64,000 nt of DNA from Streptomyces sp. SAI-135 (GTDB lineage Bacteria; Actinomycetota; Actinomycetes; Streptomycetales; Streptomycetaceae), in contig NZ_JARXYP010000002.1 of NCBI RefSeq assembly GCF_029893805.1, forward strand, positions 6,510,001 to 6,574,000, written 5' to 3'. Positions 14,711 through 22,988 of the stretch are shown piece by piece; the stretch's first letter is position 1; every line of letters begins with the position of its first letter. Position numbers and translations under genes: made by a program. Below the pieces are notes generated by a model. It worked only from the letters and a program-made list of their open reading frames with translations, had not been told where the DNA came from and did no database searches.

Positions 14711-15964
14711 TCATCGAGAGGAGAGCAAGTGGCGCACTCTTTTCGTGATTTCTTGGATTCGCTCAGTAGCTTCGGCTAGGTAGCTGGAGGCTGGCACATC
14801 CCTCCCGTGAACCACATTGTTACGCACCCTGCGCAACAAATCGATTTCGTGGCGAGTCTCCGTGTCCAGCATCGGTAGACGGTCGAGGATTCTGAAGATC
14901 GGTGGCGCGATCCGCTCGCCATCTTCCTGCGGTGCCAGGTTGCGCAAAGACTCTTCTAGCTCTACCCAACTTGTAAGGAAATGGCCGATCTGTTGATGCA
15001 TTCGTGCGCTCGGAGAAAGGGGATCAAGTGAAGCGGTATCTGCGTCAACTTGAACCATGTTGAAATGCTCGTATCGCGAAGGGTCTTCGGCGAGAAGAGC
15101 ATCGATGACTTGCTCTGCGAGAGGACGCATCTCGACGTTGTCGTGCAGTGATGCTAGATACGGAGCCAGATCGGCAGGTGACTCTTTTTCCAGTTTCCTC
15201 AAGAAATTGAATAGGAGGTCAACTCGCCCCAAGCCCGAGTCTCCAACCGGCTCGTTCAGAATCTTCCCCGCCTGGCTCAGCAGATATGCGGCCAATTCGT
15301 AGTGGTTGAGGAATCGTCCACTTCTGGCGACTCGATTCTTACTCGCTTCTTGCAGCATTTTGAGCGACATCTCGCCAGCGATCACCAGACCATTGAGTTG
15401 GTCTAGGATCGCCTTTTCTGCGTCGGACAATTCGCCCGACAGTGGCTTATAGTCGAGATCATGCTCAACCTCTGACCATGCGTGCATAAGTACTGAAGCG
15501 ACCTGCACTTCGACACGCGCCTTCGCGTATCGCTTATCCAAATCGACTAGCTCGCGTTCCTTGAGCCTAACTCGATAGTGGGTTGCCGAATATCCGGAGA
15601 ACTCTTTTCCGGGTGGCCTCTCGTTCGATTCAGGAAAATCCTTCTTCTCCGTCACGTCGAGCAGGCGATTGACGGCTTTTTCTACCTGGTCTTGTTCACC
15701 TGGGAAATAGAGCGCGATGCGGACGCCCGCCAGATCGACGATATCGTCGTAGACGTCTTCTACATTCGTGTACTTCTTTTTAGGTGCTCGTTGGCGGCAC
15801 TTTTCTTCTAGGCGCTTGATGTCCTTCGCGCGGTGAGTGACGATACAGCGGACACCTGACTCCTTGAGGTCTCTTTCCAGGGCTTGAGCAACTAGTTCTG
15901 CTGCCCGGTTGTAGAAGTCGTACTCCTTTGCATAGCGTGCAAGGAAGTGATCAACGATTTCCAT
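14711..15964 (-). CDS. RelA/SpoT-domain nucleotide synthetase with C-terminal HEPN-like motif
   Basis: 417 residues. Residues 40-175 carry the RelA/SpoT synthetase core: VDLAGVRIALYF (76-87), the G-loop-like FSGYSATHYRV (122-132), and EVQVASVLMHAWSEVEHDL (152-170) followed by DYK. No HD hydrolase domain and no TGS/ACT regulatory domains are present. Residues 200-417 are helical and contain RNNVVH (381-386), the Rx4H pattern of HEPN domains. GC content is clearly lower than its neighbours. It is the last gene before the right att, i.e. AICE cargo, and plausibly a (p)ppGpp/(p)ppApp-making or tRNA-modifying toxin for phage or plasmid exclusion. No antitoxin is adjacent. Confidence 0.8.
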   Translation of the reverse strand: MEIVDHFLARYAKEYDFYNRAAELVAQALERDLKESGVRCIVTHRAKDIKRLEEKCRQRAPKKKYTNVEDVYDDIVDLAGVRIALYFPGEQDQVEKAVNRLLDVTEKKDFPESNERPPGKEFSGYSATHYRVRLKERELVDLDKRYAKARVEVQVASVLMHAWSEVEHDLDYKPLSGELSDAEKAILDQLNGLVIAGEMSLKMLQEASKNRVARSGRFLNHYELAAYLLSQAGKILNEPVGDSGLGRVDLLFNFLRKLEKESPADLAPYLASLHDNVEMRPLAEQVIDALLAEDPSRYEHFNMVQVDADTASLDPLSPSARMHQQIGHFLTSWVELEESLRNLAPQEDGERIAPPIFRILDRLPMLDTETRHEIDLLRRVRNNVVHGRDVPASSYLAEATERIQEITKRVRHLLSSR

Positions 15965-16273
15965 GGCTCCCCCACAGGCACAGCTTCAGCTTTTCGGTTC
16001 TGCTCCTACGCGTACACGTAGGATGCCGTAAGGAGGGGCTGGCGCGGAGGGTGAACGCCCTACAAGGTGCCCTTGTACGGCTGACCTACGCCAGCTCGAA
16101 GCGGAGGTCACGGTCAAGTTCCCTCTGAGCGGAGAGTCGCGTGCCGCAGATTGTGCCCGCGACCGCTGAGCCAGCCCCCTGGGCCGTCCCTGGGCCGTCC
16201 GAAGCCAGCCAACGCCGACAGACGGTACCCACGGGTGACCACCCCCACCCCGCTCCGGCCTGGGCCCCCGCCG
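15965..16273. other. Right-end element DNA, no gene seen
   Basis: About 310 bp between the RelA/SpoT gene and the right att. Contains a near-palindrome CCTACGCGTACACGTAGG (16005-16022) and a tandem 11-bp repeat CCCTGGGCCGT (16177-16187, 16188-16198); a close copy CTCTGGGCCGT sits near the left end (4550-4560). These could be integrase arm sites. Because the native rlmN promoter is separated off, rlmN is now presumably transcribed from this DNA. Confidence 0.45.
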
Positions 16274-16317
16274 TTGATCTGCCACACTGGAAGGGTTATG
16301 CCTGCACCCGGAGAACT
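16274..16317 (+). repeat. Right attachment-site candidate at the rlmN start
   Basis: Partner of 4430-4473 (same 24-base spacing from TTGATCTGC to the ATG). It comprises the last 24 bases before the rlmN ATG and the first 20 coding bases. The core shared without mismatch near the end is CCCGGAGAACT. Confidence 0.7.
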
Positions 16318-17404
16318 CACTTTCGTCGCCCCCCGCGGAGCCAAGAAGCCGCCGCGGCATCTCGCTGATCTCACTCCTGCCGAGCGCAAGGAGGTCGTGG
16401 CCGGGATCGGGGAGAAGCCGTTTCGTGCCAAGCAGCTCTCGCAGCACTACTTCGCGCGGTACGCGCACGACCCGGCGGAGTGGACGGACATCCCGGCCGG
16501 CTCGCGCGGCAAGCTGCAGGAGGCGTTGCTTCCCGAGCTCATGACCGTCGTACGGCATCTGTCGACCGACCAGGGGACCACGCGCAAGACGCTGTGGCGG
16601 CTGTTCGACGGGACGCTCGTGGAGTCGGTGCTGATGCGGTACCCGGACCGGGTGACCATGTGCATCAGTTCGCAGGCCGGCTGCGGGATGAACTGTCCCT
16701 TCTGCGCCACCGGGCAGGCGGGGCTGGACCGGAATCTGTCCACCGCCGAGATCGTCCACCAGATCGTCGACGGGATGCGGGCGCTGCGGGACGGGGAGGT
16801 TCCGGGGGGACCGGCGCGGCTCTCCAACATCGTCTTCATGGGGATGGGCGAGCCGCTCGCCAACTACAAGCGGGTGACGCAGTCCATCCGCGCGCTCACC
16901 GATCCCGCCCCCGACGGGCTCGGGCTGTCGCAGCGCGGCATCACTGTGTCGACCGTCGGGCTCGTGCCGGCCATTCACCGGTTCGCCGACGAAGGGTTCA
17001 AGTGCCGGCTCGCGATCTCCCTGCACGCCCCCGACGACGAGCTGCGCGACACCCTCGTCCCCGTGAACACACGGTGGAAGGTGCGCGAGGTCCTCGACGC
17101 CGGGTTCGAGTACGTCGAGAAGTCCGGGCGGCGGCTCAGCATCGAGTACGCGCTCATCCGGGACATCAATGACCAGGCGTGGCGCGGGGACCGGCTCGGG
17201 CGGCTGCTCAAGGGCAAGCCCGTGCACGTCAATCTCATCCCCCTGAACCCCACCCCGGGGTCGAAGTGGACGGCCTCCCGGCCCGAGGACGAGAAGGCGT
17301 TCGTCGAGGCCATCGCCGCCCATGGCGTGCCGGTGACGATCCGGGACACCCGTGGTCAGGAGATCGACGGGGCCTGTGGTCAGCTCGCCGCCACCGAGCG
17401 GTAG
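16298..17404 (+). CDS. rlmN: Dual-specificity 23S rRNA/tRNA adenosine-C2 methyltransferase
   Basis: Radical-SAM enzyme that methylates A2503 of 23S rRNA (and A37 of some tRNAs). 368 residues from ATG 16298 (MPAPGELTFVAPRG). The iron-sulfur motif CGMNCPFC gives Cys129, Cys133 and Cys136; the conserved methyl-carrier Cys near the C-terminus is Cys360 (EIDGACGQL). GMGEPLANY and NLIPLNP are family hallmarks. The full frame is intact despite the element integrated at its first codons: the start codon and the upstream 24 bases exist in two copies. Confidence 0.95.
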   Translation: MPAPGELTFVAPRGAKKPPRHLADLTPAERKEVVAGIGEKPFRAKQLSQHYFARYAHDPAEWTDIPAGSRGKLQEALLPELMTVVRHLSTDQGTTRKTLWRLFDGTLVESVLMRYPDRVTMCISSQAGCGMNCPFCATGQAGLDRNLSTAEIVHQIVDGMRALRDGEVPGGPARLSNIVFMGMGEPLANYKRVTQSIRALTDPAPDGLGLSQRGITVSTVGLVPAIHRFADEGFKCRLAISLHAPDDELRDTLVPVNTRWKVREVLDAGFEYVEKSGRRLSIEYALIRDINDQAWRGDRLGRLLKGKPVHVNLIPLNPTPGSKWTASRPEDEKAFVEAIAAHGVPVTIRDTRGQEIDGACGQLAATER

Positions 17405-17433
17405 TCTGACGTTCGTACGTACATCTGCATATC

Positions 17434-17522
17434 CGACAGGGGAGCGCGACAGCGCTGAGAGTGCGGCGATCGGGCCGCAGACCCTCTGAACCTCGCCCAG
17501 GTCATTCTGGGTAGGAAGTTCG
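17434..17522 (+). promoter_or_regulatory. TPP riboswitch (THI element)
   Basis: Shows the conserved blocks in order: GGGGAGC, GCTGAGAGTGCGG, a variable stem with CCGCAGACCCTCTGAACC, then CAGGTCATTCTGGGTAGGAAGTT. It ends 9 bases before the thiB GTG, so it most likely controls translation start by hiding the ribosome site (GTAGGAAG is part of the motif) when thiamine pyrophosphate is bound. Confidence 0.93.
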
Positions 17523-17531
17523 GTCATCACC

Positions 17532-18614
17532 GTGAACAACAAGAAGTTCTTCGCTGCCGTCGTCGGCCTCGGCCTGGTCACGCTGTCCGCGTGCGGATCC
17601 TCGTCCGACGACAGCACCGGCTCCGGCTCCGGCTCCGGCTCCAAGACCGTCACCCTGGTCAGCCACGACTCCTGGGCGGTCTCCAAGAACGTCCTCGCCG
17701 ACTTCGAGAAGAAGTCCGGCTACAAGGTCAAGGTCCTGGAGGACGGCGACGCCGGGCAGGCCGTCAACAAGGCCATCCTCACCAAGGACAACCCGCAGGG
17801 CGACGTCTTCTTCGGCGTCGACAACACCCTGCTCTCCCGCGCGCTCGACAACGGGCTCTTCCAGTCCTACGAGGCCAAGGGCGCCGACACGATCAAGGCG
17901 GGGTACCGCGTCGACGGCGACAAGGTCACCCCTGTCGACACCGGCGACATCTGCGTCAACTACGACAAGGCCTGGTTCACCGAGCACAAGCTCCAGCCGC
18001 CGACGTCGTACGACGATCTGATCAAGCCCGCCTACAAGAACCTCCTCGTCACCGAGAACGCCTCCACCTCTTCGCCGGGCCTCGGCTTCTTGCTCGGGAC
18101 CGCCGCGAAGTACGGGGATGGAGGCTGGGAGGGCTACTGGGCGAAGCTCAAGGACAACGGCGTCAAGGTCGTCGACGGCTGGGAGCAGGCCTACAACGAG
18201 GAGTTCTCCGGGTCGGCCGGAGGCAAGAAGGCCAAGGCCGACCGGCCGCTCGTCGTCTCGTACGCCTCCTCGCCGCCCGCCGAGGTGATCTACGCCGACC
18301 CGAAGCCCACCACCGCGCCCACCGGGGTCGCGGACGGCACCTGCTTCCGGCAGACCGAGTACGCCGGGCTGCTCAGCAACGCCGAGAACAGCAAGGGCGG
18401 CAAGGCGCTCCTGGACTTCCTGCTCACCAAGGAGTTCCAGGAGGACATGCCGCTCAACATGTTCGTGTACCCGGTCGTCGAGGGCGCCCAGGTGCCCGCC
18501 GAGTTCACGAAGTACGGTCCGCAGGCCAAGGATCCCGAGACCATGGACCCGGCGAAGATCGCCGACCACCGTGACGACTGGGTCAAGTCGTGGACCTCGC
18601 TGGTTCTGAAGTAA
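17532..18614 (+). CDS. thiB: Thiamine ABC transporter, substrate-binding lipoprotein
   Basis: Captures thiamine or its phosphates outside the membrane. 360 residues from GTG 17532, preceded by the TPP riboswitch. Type II signal peptide with lipobox LVTLSAC (Cys21), then a Ser/Gly linker (TGSGSGSGSK). The mature part follows the TbpA pattern: VTLVSHDSWAVSKNVLADFE, VKVLEDGDAGQAVNKAIL, GDVFFGVDNTLLSRA and TGDICVNYDKAWF. The thiP reading frame overlaps its end by 25 bases. Confidence 0.94.
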   Translation: MNNKKFFAAVVGLGLVTLSACGSSSDDSTGSGSGSGSKTVTLVSHDSWAVSKNVLADFEKKSGYKVKVLEDGDAGQAVNKAILTKDNPQGDVFFGVDNTLLSRALDNGLFQSYEAKGADTIKAGYRVDGDKVTPVDTGDICVNYDKAWFTEHKLQPPTSYDDLIKPAYKNLLVTENASTSSPGLGFLLGTAAKYGDGGWEGYWAKLKDNGVKVVDGWEQAYNEEFSGSAGGKKAKADRPLVVSYASSPPAEVIYADPKPTTAPTGVADGTCFRQTEYAGLLSNAENSKGGKALLDFLLTKEFQEDMPLNMFVYPVVEGAQVPAEFTKYGPQAKDPETMDPAKIADHRDDWVKSWTSLVLK

Positions 18615-20260
18615 GGCCCCGCAAGCCCCTCCACAACGCGGCGGCGCGGCTCGCACTCGTGGCCGTGCCCGTCGCGTTCTTCGCCGTCTTCTTCGCCTAT
18701 CCCGTCGCCGCGATCGTCACGCGCGGGCTCAAGGCCGGCGGGACCTGGCAGTTCGGCCGGATCACCGAGGTCCTCGCCCAGCCGGACATCCGGCACGTGC
18801 TGTGGTTCACCACCTGGCAGGCGCTCGCCTCCACTGCGCTCACGCTCCTGATCGCGCTCCCCGGCGCGTACGTCTTCGCGCGCTTCGACTTCCCCGGCAA
18901 GCAGCTCCTGCGGGCCGTGGTCACCGTCCCCTTCGTGCTGCCGACGGTCGTCGTCGGCACGGCCTTCCTGGCGTTGGTCGGCCGCGGCGGGCTGCTGGAC
19001 GAGTGGTGGGGCGTACGGCTGGACACCACCGTGTGGGCGATCCTGCTCGCGCACGTCTTCTTCAACTACGCGGTGGTCGTACGGACCGTCGGCGGATTGT
19101 GGGCCCAGCTGGACCCGCGCCAGGAGGAGGCCGCGCGCATGCTGGGCGCGTCCCGGCTCAGGGCCTGGCGGACGGTCACCCTGCCCGCCCTCGCGCCCGC
19201 CGTGGCCGCTGCCGCGCTGATGGTCTTCCTGTTCACGTTCACCTCCTTCGGAGTCGTGCAGATCCTCGGCGGGCCGACCTTCTCGACCCTGGAAGTGGAG
19301 ATCTACCGGCAGACCTCCGAGATCTTCGACCTGTCCACGGCCGCCGTGCTGACGCTGATCCAGTTCGTCGCGGTGGGCGCGGTCCTCGCCGTGCACGCGT
19401 GGACCGTGCGGCGCCGGGAGACCGCGCTGCGGCTCGTGGACGCGTCCGTGACTGCCCGGCGGCCGCGCGGGGCGGGGGAGTGGGGGCTGCTGGCCGGGGT
19501 CGTCGCGATCATCGCCGTACTCCTTCTCCTGCCGCTCGCCGTCCTCGTCCAGCGGTCGCTCGGCGCCCCCGACTTCGGCTACTACCGGGCGCTGACCGGC
19601 GCCGACGGCGGGGTCTTCCTCGTCGCGCCGATCGAGGCGGTCGGGAACTCCCTGGAGTACGCCCTCGTCGCGACCGCCATCGCGGTGGCGGTCGGGGGGC
19701 TGGCCGCGGCCGCGCTGACACGGCGGGACGCGGGGCGCTTCGTGCGGGGCTTCGACGCGCTGCTGATGCTCCCGCTCGGGGTGTCCGCGGTGACCGTGGG
19801 CTTCGGGTTCCTGATCTCCCTCGACGAGCCGCCGCTGGACCTCAGGCAGTCCTGGATCCTGGTGCCGCTCGCGCAGGCGCTGGTCGGGGTGCCGTTCGTG
19901 GTGCGGACCATGCTGCCCGTGCTGCGGGCCGTGGACCACCGGCTGCGGGAGGCCGCCGCCGTGCTCGGGGCCTCGCCGTGGCGGGTGTGGCGGGAGGTCG
20001 ATCTGCCCATGGTGCGGCGGGCGTTGCTGATCGCGGCGGGCTTCGCCTTCGCGGTGTCGCTGGGCGAGTTCGGGGCGACCGTGTTCATCGCGCGGCCCGA
20101 CAACCCGACCCTGCCGGTCGCCGTGGCCCGGCTGCTCGGACGGGCCGGGGACCTCAACTACGGCCAGGCGATGGCCCTTTCGACGATCCTGATGGTGGTG
20201 TGCGCGGTGGCGCTGCTGGTCCTTGAACGGCTGCGGACCGACCGGACCGGGGAGTTCTGA
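18590..20260 (+). CDS. thiP: Thiamine ABC transporter, double permease
   Basis: 556 residues containing two fused BPD_transp_1 units (about 60-265 and 330-545), the ThiP arrangement. EAA loops: DPRQEEAARMLGASRLRAWR and DHRLREAAAVLGASPWRVW. The only convenient start is GTG 18590 inside the end of thiB; codons before the first helix (LALVAVPVAFFAVFFAYP) offer no earlier non-overlapping choice. Its stop overlaps the thiQ ATG by one base. Confidence 0.92.
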   Translation: MDLAGSEVRPRKPLHNAAARLALVAVPVAFFAVFFAYPVAAIVTRGLKAGGTWQFGRITEVLAQPDIRHVLWFTTWQALASTALTLLIALPGAYVFARFDFPGKQLLRAVVTVPFVLPTVVVGTAFLALVGRGGLLDEWWGVRLDTTVWAILLAHVFFNYAVVVRTVGGLWAQLDPRQEEAARMLGASRLRAWRTVTLPALAPAVAAAALMVFLFTFTSFGVVQILGGPTFSTLEVEIYRQTSEIFDLSTAAVLTLIQFVAVGAVLAVHAWTVRRRETALRLVDASVTARRPRGAGEWGLLAGVVAIIAVLLLLPLAVLVQRSLGAPDFGYYRALTGADGGVFLVAPIEAVGNSLEYALVATAIAVAVGGLAAAALTRRDAGRFVRGFDALLMLPLGVSAVTVGFGFLISLDEPPLDLRQSWILVPLAQALVGVPFVVRTMLPVLRAVDHRLREAAAVLGASPWRVWREVDLPMVRRALLIAAGFAFAVSLGEFGATVFIARPDNPTLPVAVARLLGRAGDLNYGQAMALSTILMVVCAVALLVLERLRTDRTGEF

Positions 20261-21285
20261 TGCTGCTGAGCCTTGCGGACGCGACGGTCCGCTTCGGCGG
20301 TCGGGCCGTCCTCGACGAGGTCGGTCTCGAGGTCGCCGAGCACGAGATCGTGTGTGTGCTCGGCCCCAGTGGGAGCGGGAAGTCGACCCTGCTGCGGGCG
20401 GTGGCCGGGCTCCAACCGCTGGACTCGGGGCGGGTGTTGCTCGACGGGCGCGACCAGGGCGGGGTGCCCGCGCACAGGCGCGGGGTCGGGCTGATGTTCC
20501 AGGACCATCAGCTGTTCCCGCAGCGGGACGTCGGCGCCAACGTGGCCTTCGGGCTCAGGATGCACGGAGTGTCCCGGGCGCAACAGGAGGAGCAGGTCGG
20601 GGAGTTGCTCGACCTCGTCGGCCTTCCTGGCGCCTCCCGGCGGGCCGTCGCCTCGCTCTCCGGTGGGGAGCAGCAGCGGGTCGCCCTGGCCCGGGCCCTC
20701 GCGCCCCGGCCCCGGCTGCTGATGCTCGACGAGCCGCTCGGACAGCTGGACCGGTCGCTGCGGGAGCGGCTCGTCGTCGAACTGCGGGAGCTGTTCGGGC
20801 GGTTGGGCACCACCGTGCTGGCGGTCACGCACGACCAGGGGGAGGCCTTCGCGCTCGCCGACCGGGTCGTGGTGATGCGGGACGGGCGGATCGCCCAGTC
20901 CGGTACGCCCCTGGAGGTGTGGCAGCGGCCGGCGGACGCCTTCGTGGCCCGCTTCCTCGGCTTCGAGAACGTCGTCGAGGGAACGGTGACGGGCGAGGCC
21001 GCGGACACCGTGTGGGGCAAGGTGCCGGTGCCCCCGGGAGCCGCCCAGGGGATGCGCAGCGTGCTGGTGCGGCCCGCGGGGGTGCGGCTGGTGGCGGCCG
21101 ACGAGGGGCTGCGCTGCACGGTCGGCGCGCGCACCTTCAGGGGCACGCATGTCGCCGTCCATCTGCATCCCGCGCAAGGCGACGCACCGCGGCTGGAGGC
21201 CGCGTGTGCGCTCCGCGAGGCGCCGGAGGTCGGGGACACGGTCGGGGTGGAGTTCGACCCGGCCGAAATCGTGGTGCTGGACTGA
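20260..21285 (+). CDS. thiQ: Thiamine ABC transporter, ATP-binding protein
   Basis: 341 residues. Walker A GPSGSGKST near 35, Q-loop FQDHQLFPQ, signature LSGGEQQRVALARAL near 135, Walker B LLMLDEP, and switch histidine in VTHDQGEAF. A C-terminal TOBE-like part (about 240-341) follows. Third gene of the riboswitch-controlled thiBPQ operon, coupled by a one-base overlap to thiP. Confidence 0.93.
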   Translation: MLLSLADATVRFGGRAVLDEVGLEVAEHEIVCVLGPSGSGKSTLLRAVAGLQPLDSGRVLLDGRDQGGVPAHRRGVGLMFQDHQLFPQRDVGANVAFGLRMHGVSRAQQEEQVGELLDLVGLPGASRRAVASLSGGEQQRVALARALAPRPRLLMLDEPLGQLDRSLRERLVVELRELFGRLGTTVLAVTHDQGEAFALADRVVVMRDGRIAQSGTPLEVWQRPADAFVARFLGFENVVEGTVTGEAADTVWGKVPVPPGAAQGMRSVLVRPAGVRLVAADEGLRCTVGARTFRGTHVAVHLHPAQGDAPRLEAACALREAPEVGDTVGVEFDPAEIVVLD

Positions 21286-21309
21286 CAGGGGCGGGCCTAG
21301 GGTGCGGGC

Positions 21310-22086
21310 ATGACGCCGCTCCCGCACGACCGCTATTGCGACGAGATCGCCCACCAGGTGGGTCTGCTGAGGGCCGTGGTGACCTCCGGGGCCGATCTGT
21401 CCGTGACCGTCCCGACCTGCCCGGCCTGGTCGCTGGAGCACCTGGTGCGGCACACCGGCGGCGCGCTGCGCTGGGTGGAGCTGATGGTGCGGACGCGGGC
21501 CCGGGCGGAAGTGCCCGAGGACCGGGTGCCCTTGGGGGAGGGGCCCGAGGACGTCGCCGATCTCGACGCGTGGCTCGCCGAAACGGGCGAGATGCTCGTC
21601 GCCGCGCTCCGTCAGGCCGGGCCGGACGCCCCCGTGTGGTCCTGGGCGGGCCTTCCCACGTCGGGCTTCTGGGCCCGACGGATGGCCCACGAGCTGACCG
21701 TTCACCGCGCCGACGCCGCACTCGCCGTCGGGCAGTCCTTCGAGGTCGCTGCGGACATCGCCGCCGACGCCATCGACGAGTGGCTCCAGATCGTGGAGTT
21801 CGCCCAGCGGAGCATGCCGGACGACGCGGCGAGGGAACTGCGCGGCCCCGGGCGCAGTATCCATCTGCACGCCACCGACGGACCGTGGGGAACGGTGGTC
21901 GAGCTCACCGAGGACGTCATTGTCCGGCGGCGCGGGCACGGGGAGGCGACCGTCACCCTGCGCGGGCCGCTGACCGCCGTCCTGCTCGCTTTCTACCGTC
22001 GACTGCCGTTGGACAGCCCGGAGTTGGAGGTGATCGGGGAGCGGGAGCTGCTGGAGTTCTGGCTGGAGCGGGCCACGTTCGGGTGA
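21310..22086 (+). CDS. Maleylpyruvate-isomerase-family (mycothiol-dependent) protein
   Basis: 258 residues. The N-terminal DinB-like helical bundle carries the family motif VPTCPAWSLEHLVRHTGGALRWVE and a metal-ligand histidine in MAHELTVHRADAALAVG. The C-terminal alpha/beta lobe (about 170-258) is the SCP2-like part seen in actinobacterial members (VTLRGPLTAVLLAFYRRLPL). These enzymes use mycothiol as cofactor; the substrate cannot be told. It starts 24 bases after thiQ and may be co-transcribed with it. Confidence 0.8.
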   Translation: MTPLPHDRYCDEIAHQVGLLRAVVTSGADLSVTVPTCPAWSLEHLVRHTGGALRWVELMVRTRARAEVPEDRVPLGEGPEDVADLDAWLAETGEMLVAALRQAGPDAPVWSWAGLPTSGFWARRMAHELTVHRADAALAVGQSFEVAADIAADAIDEWLQIVEFAQRSMPDDAARELRGPGRSIHLHATDGPWGTVVELTEDVIVRRRGHGEATVTLRGPLTAVLLAFYRRLPLDSPELEVIGERELLEFWLERATFG

Positions 22087-22093
22087 GAGCGCG

Positions 22094-22130
22094 GCTGTGG
22101 CCCGCCCCCGGACCGGGGACGGGCCACAGC
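22094..22130. terminator. Bidirectional terminator between convergent genes
   Basis: A perfect 11-bp stem GCTGTGGCCCG (22094-22104) / CGGGCCACAGC (22120-22130), with further CCCC/GGGG pairing inside. It sits between the isomerase-like gene and the convergent LAETG gene. Confidence 0.8.
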
Positions 22131-22148
22131 TGTCGTTCAGGTGCGGCG

Positions 22149-22847
22149 TCAGCGGCTGCCGGCGCCACGGCGGCGCAGGCCGAAGAACACCGCGCCGCCA
22201 CCGAGGGCGACCAGGGCGATGGCGATGCCCGCGATCAGGCCGGTGTTGGAGTTCGCACCGGTCTCGGCGAGGTTGGAGTCACCGGCCGCGGGCGACGGGG
22301 CGTTGCTCTCGGCGGGCGCCGGGGCGGTGGTGCCCTCGGAGGCCGACGGGGTCGGGGTCGGGGACTCCTCGGCCGGGGTGCTGGCGGAGTCCGACGGGGT
22401 GGGCGTGGGCGTCGGGGTCGGCGTGTCCTCGGTCTTGCAGGCGGTCGCCGGGGTGGTCAGGTTGGGCTTGATGTCCTCGCCCTTGATGTAGGGCAGGGCC
22501 TCGACGTGGACGCGGTACTCGGCGTTGGGCGCCCAGTCCTCCTCGAAGGTGATGGTGGTGCCCTCCTTAGAGCCCTTCACCTTCTGCTCGCCGACCTTCT
22601 TGGCGTCGGCACCGTTGTTCTGCAGGTACACGGAGACGGTGGCCTCGACGCCGGCCTTGTCCACGTCGGTGACGGTGATGATGCCCTTCTCGCCGTCACA
22701 CTTGGCCTCGGCGGAGAACTCCTTGATGTTGCAGGCAAGGGCGTTGCTGGAGGCGCTGAGCACGATCGCGGTCGACGCGGCGGCGACGCCGAGGAAGCGC
22801 GCGGCGCGGGAGGTGCGGCGGGATATGGGCGTGAATGCCACGTTCAT
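22149..22847 (-). CDS. LAXTG sortase-anchored surface protein
   Basis: 232 residues. N-terminal Sec signal (AARFLGVAAASTAIVLSASSNALA) with cleavage near residue 39, then a beta-rich domain of about 105 residues with two Cys (LACNIKEF, KCDGEKGIITV), a Pro/Thr/Ser-rich wall-spanning stretch including repeated PT, sortase motif LAETG at 193-197, a hydrophobic helix (GLIAGIAIALVALGGGAVFF) and RRRGAGSR. LAXTG is the class E sortase target in streptomycetes. Role outside the cell unknown. Confidence 0.88.
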   Translation of the reverse strand: MNVAFTPISRRTSRAARFLGVAAASTAIVLSASSNALACNIKEFSAEAKCDGEKGIITVTDVDKAGVEATVSVYLQNNGADAKKVGEQKVKGSKEGTTITFEEDWAPNAEYRVHVEALPYIKGEDIKPNLTTPATACKTEDTPTPTPTPTPSDSASTPAEESPTPTPSASEGTTAPAPAESNAPSPAAGDSNLAETGANSNTGLIAGIAIALVALGGGAVFFGLRRRGAGSR

Positions 22848-22988
22848 CCTTCACGGGGTGCGCAGATGCGGGGGGTTGACGGGGTGGTGATGTGACATCA
22901 CCATCCCCAGGAGTCTCACAGGTCTATAAGCGCTGCATAAGAAGTGTCAACGTGTAGGCGCCTTACAACCGTTGGCTTTACTGTCTTA

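Larger units (their letters stand above)
4430..16317. mobile_element. Integrated AICE (pSAM2-like integrative and conjugative element), about 11.9 kb
   Basis: The gene order int-xis-rep-small transfer genes-DUF2637-tra on the minus strand, with korSA-like, XRE and Nudix/pif-like genes on the plus strand, is the canonical layout of AICEs such as pSAM2 and SLP1. Bounds are set by two ungapped 44-bp copies of the rlmN 5' region (35/44 identical by my hand count), at 4430-4473 and 16274-16317. Cargo at the ends: a 106-residue Cys/Trp-rich orphan (4766) and a RelA/SpoT-domain gene (14711). I found no tRNA gene at either end. Replication and transfer genes look intact, so the element could still be mobile. 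Confidence 0.85.

Noticed and set aside
17627..17644. Ser/Gly repeat in thiB as an engineered tag
   Set aside because: Gly/Ser linkers after the lipobox are natural in streptomycete lipoproteins.
20223..22895. 890-codon plus-strand frame overlapping thiQ and beyond
   Set aside because: Out of frame with thiQ and the isomerase gene; composition is Arg/Gly/Ala shadow sequence.
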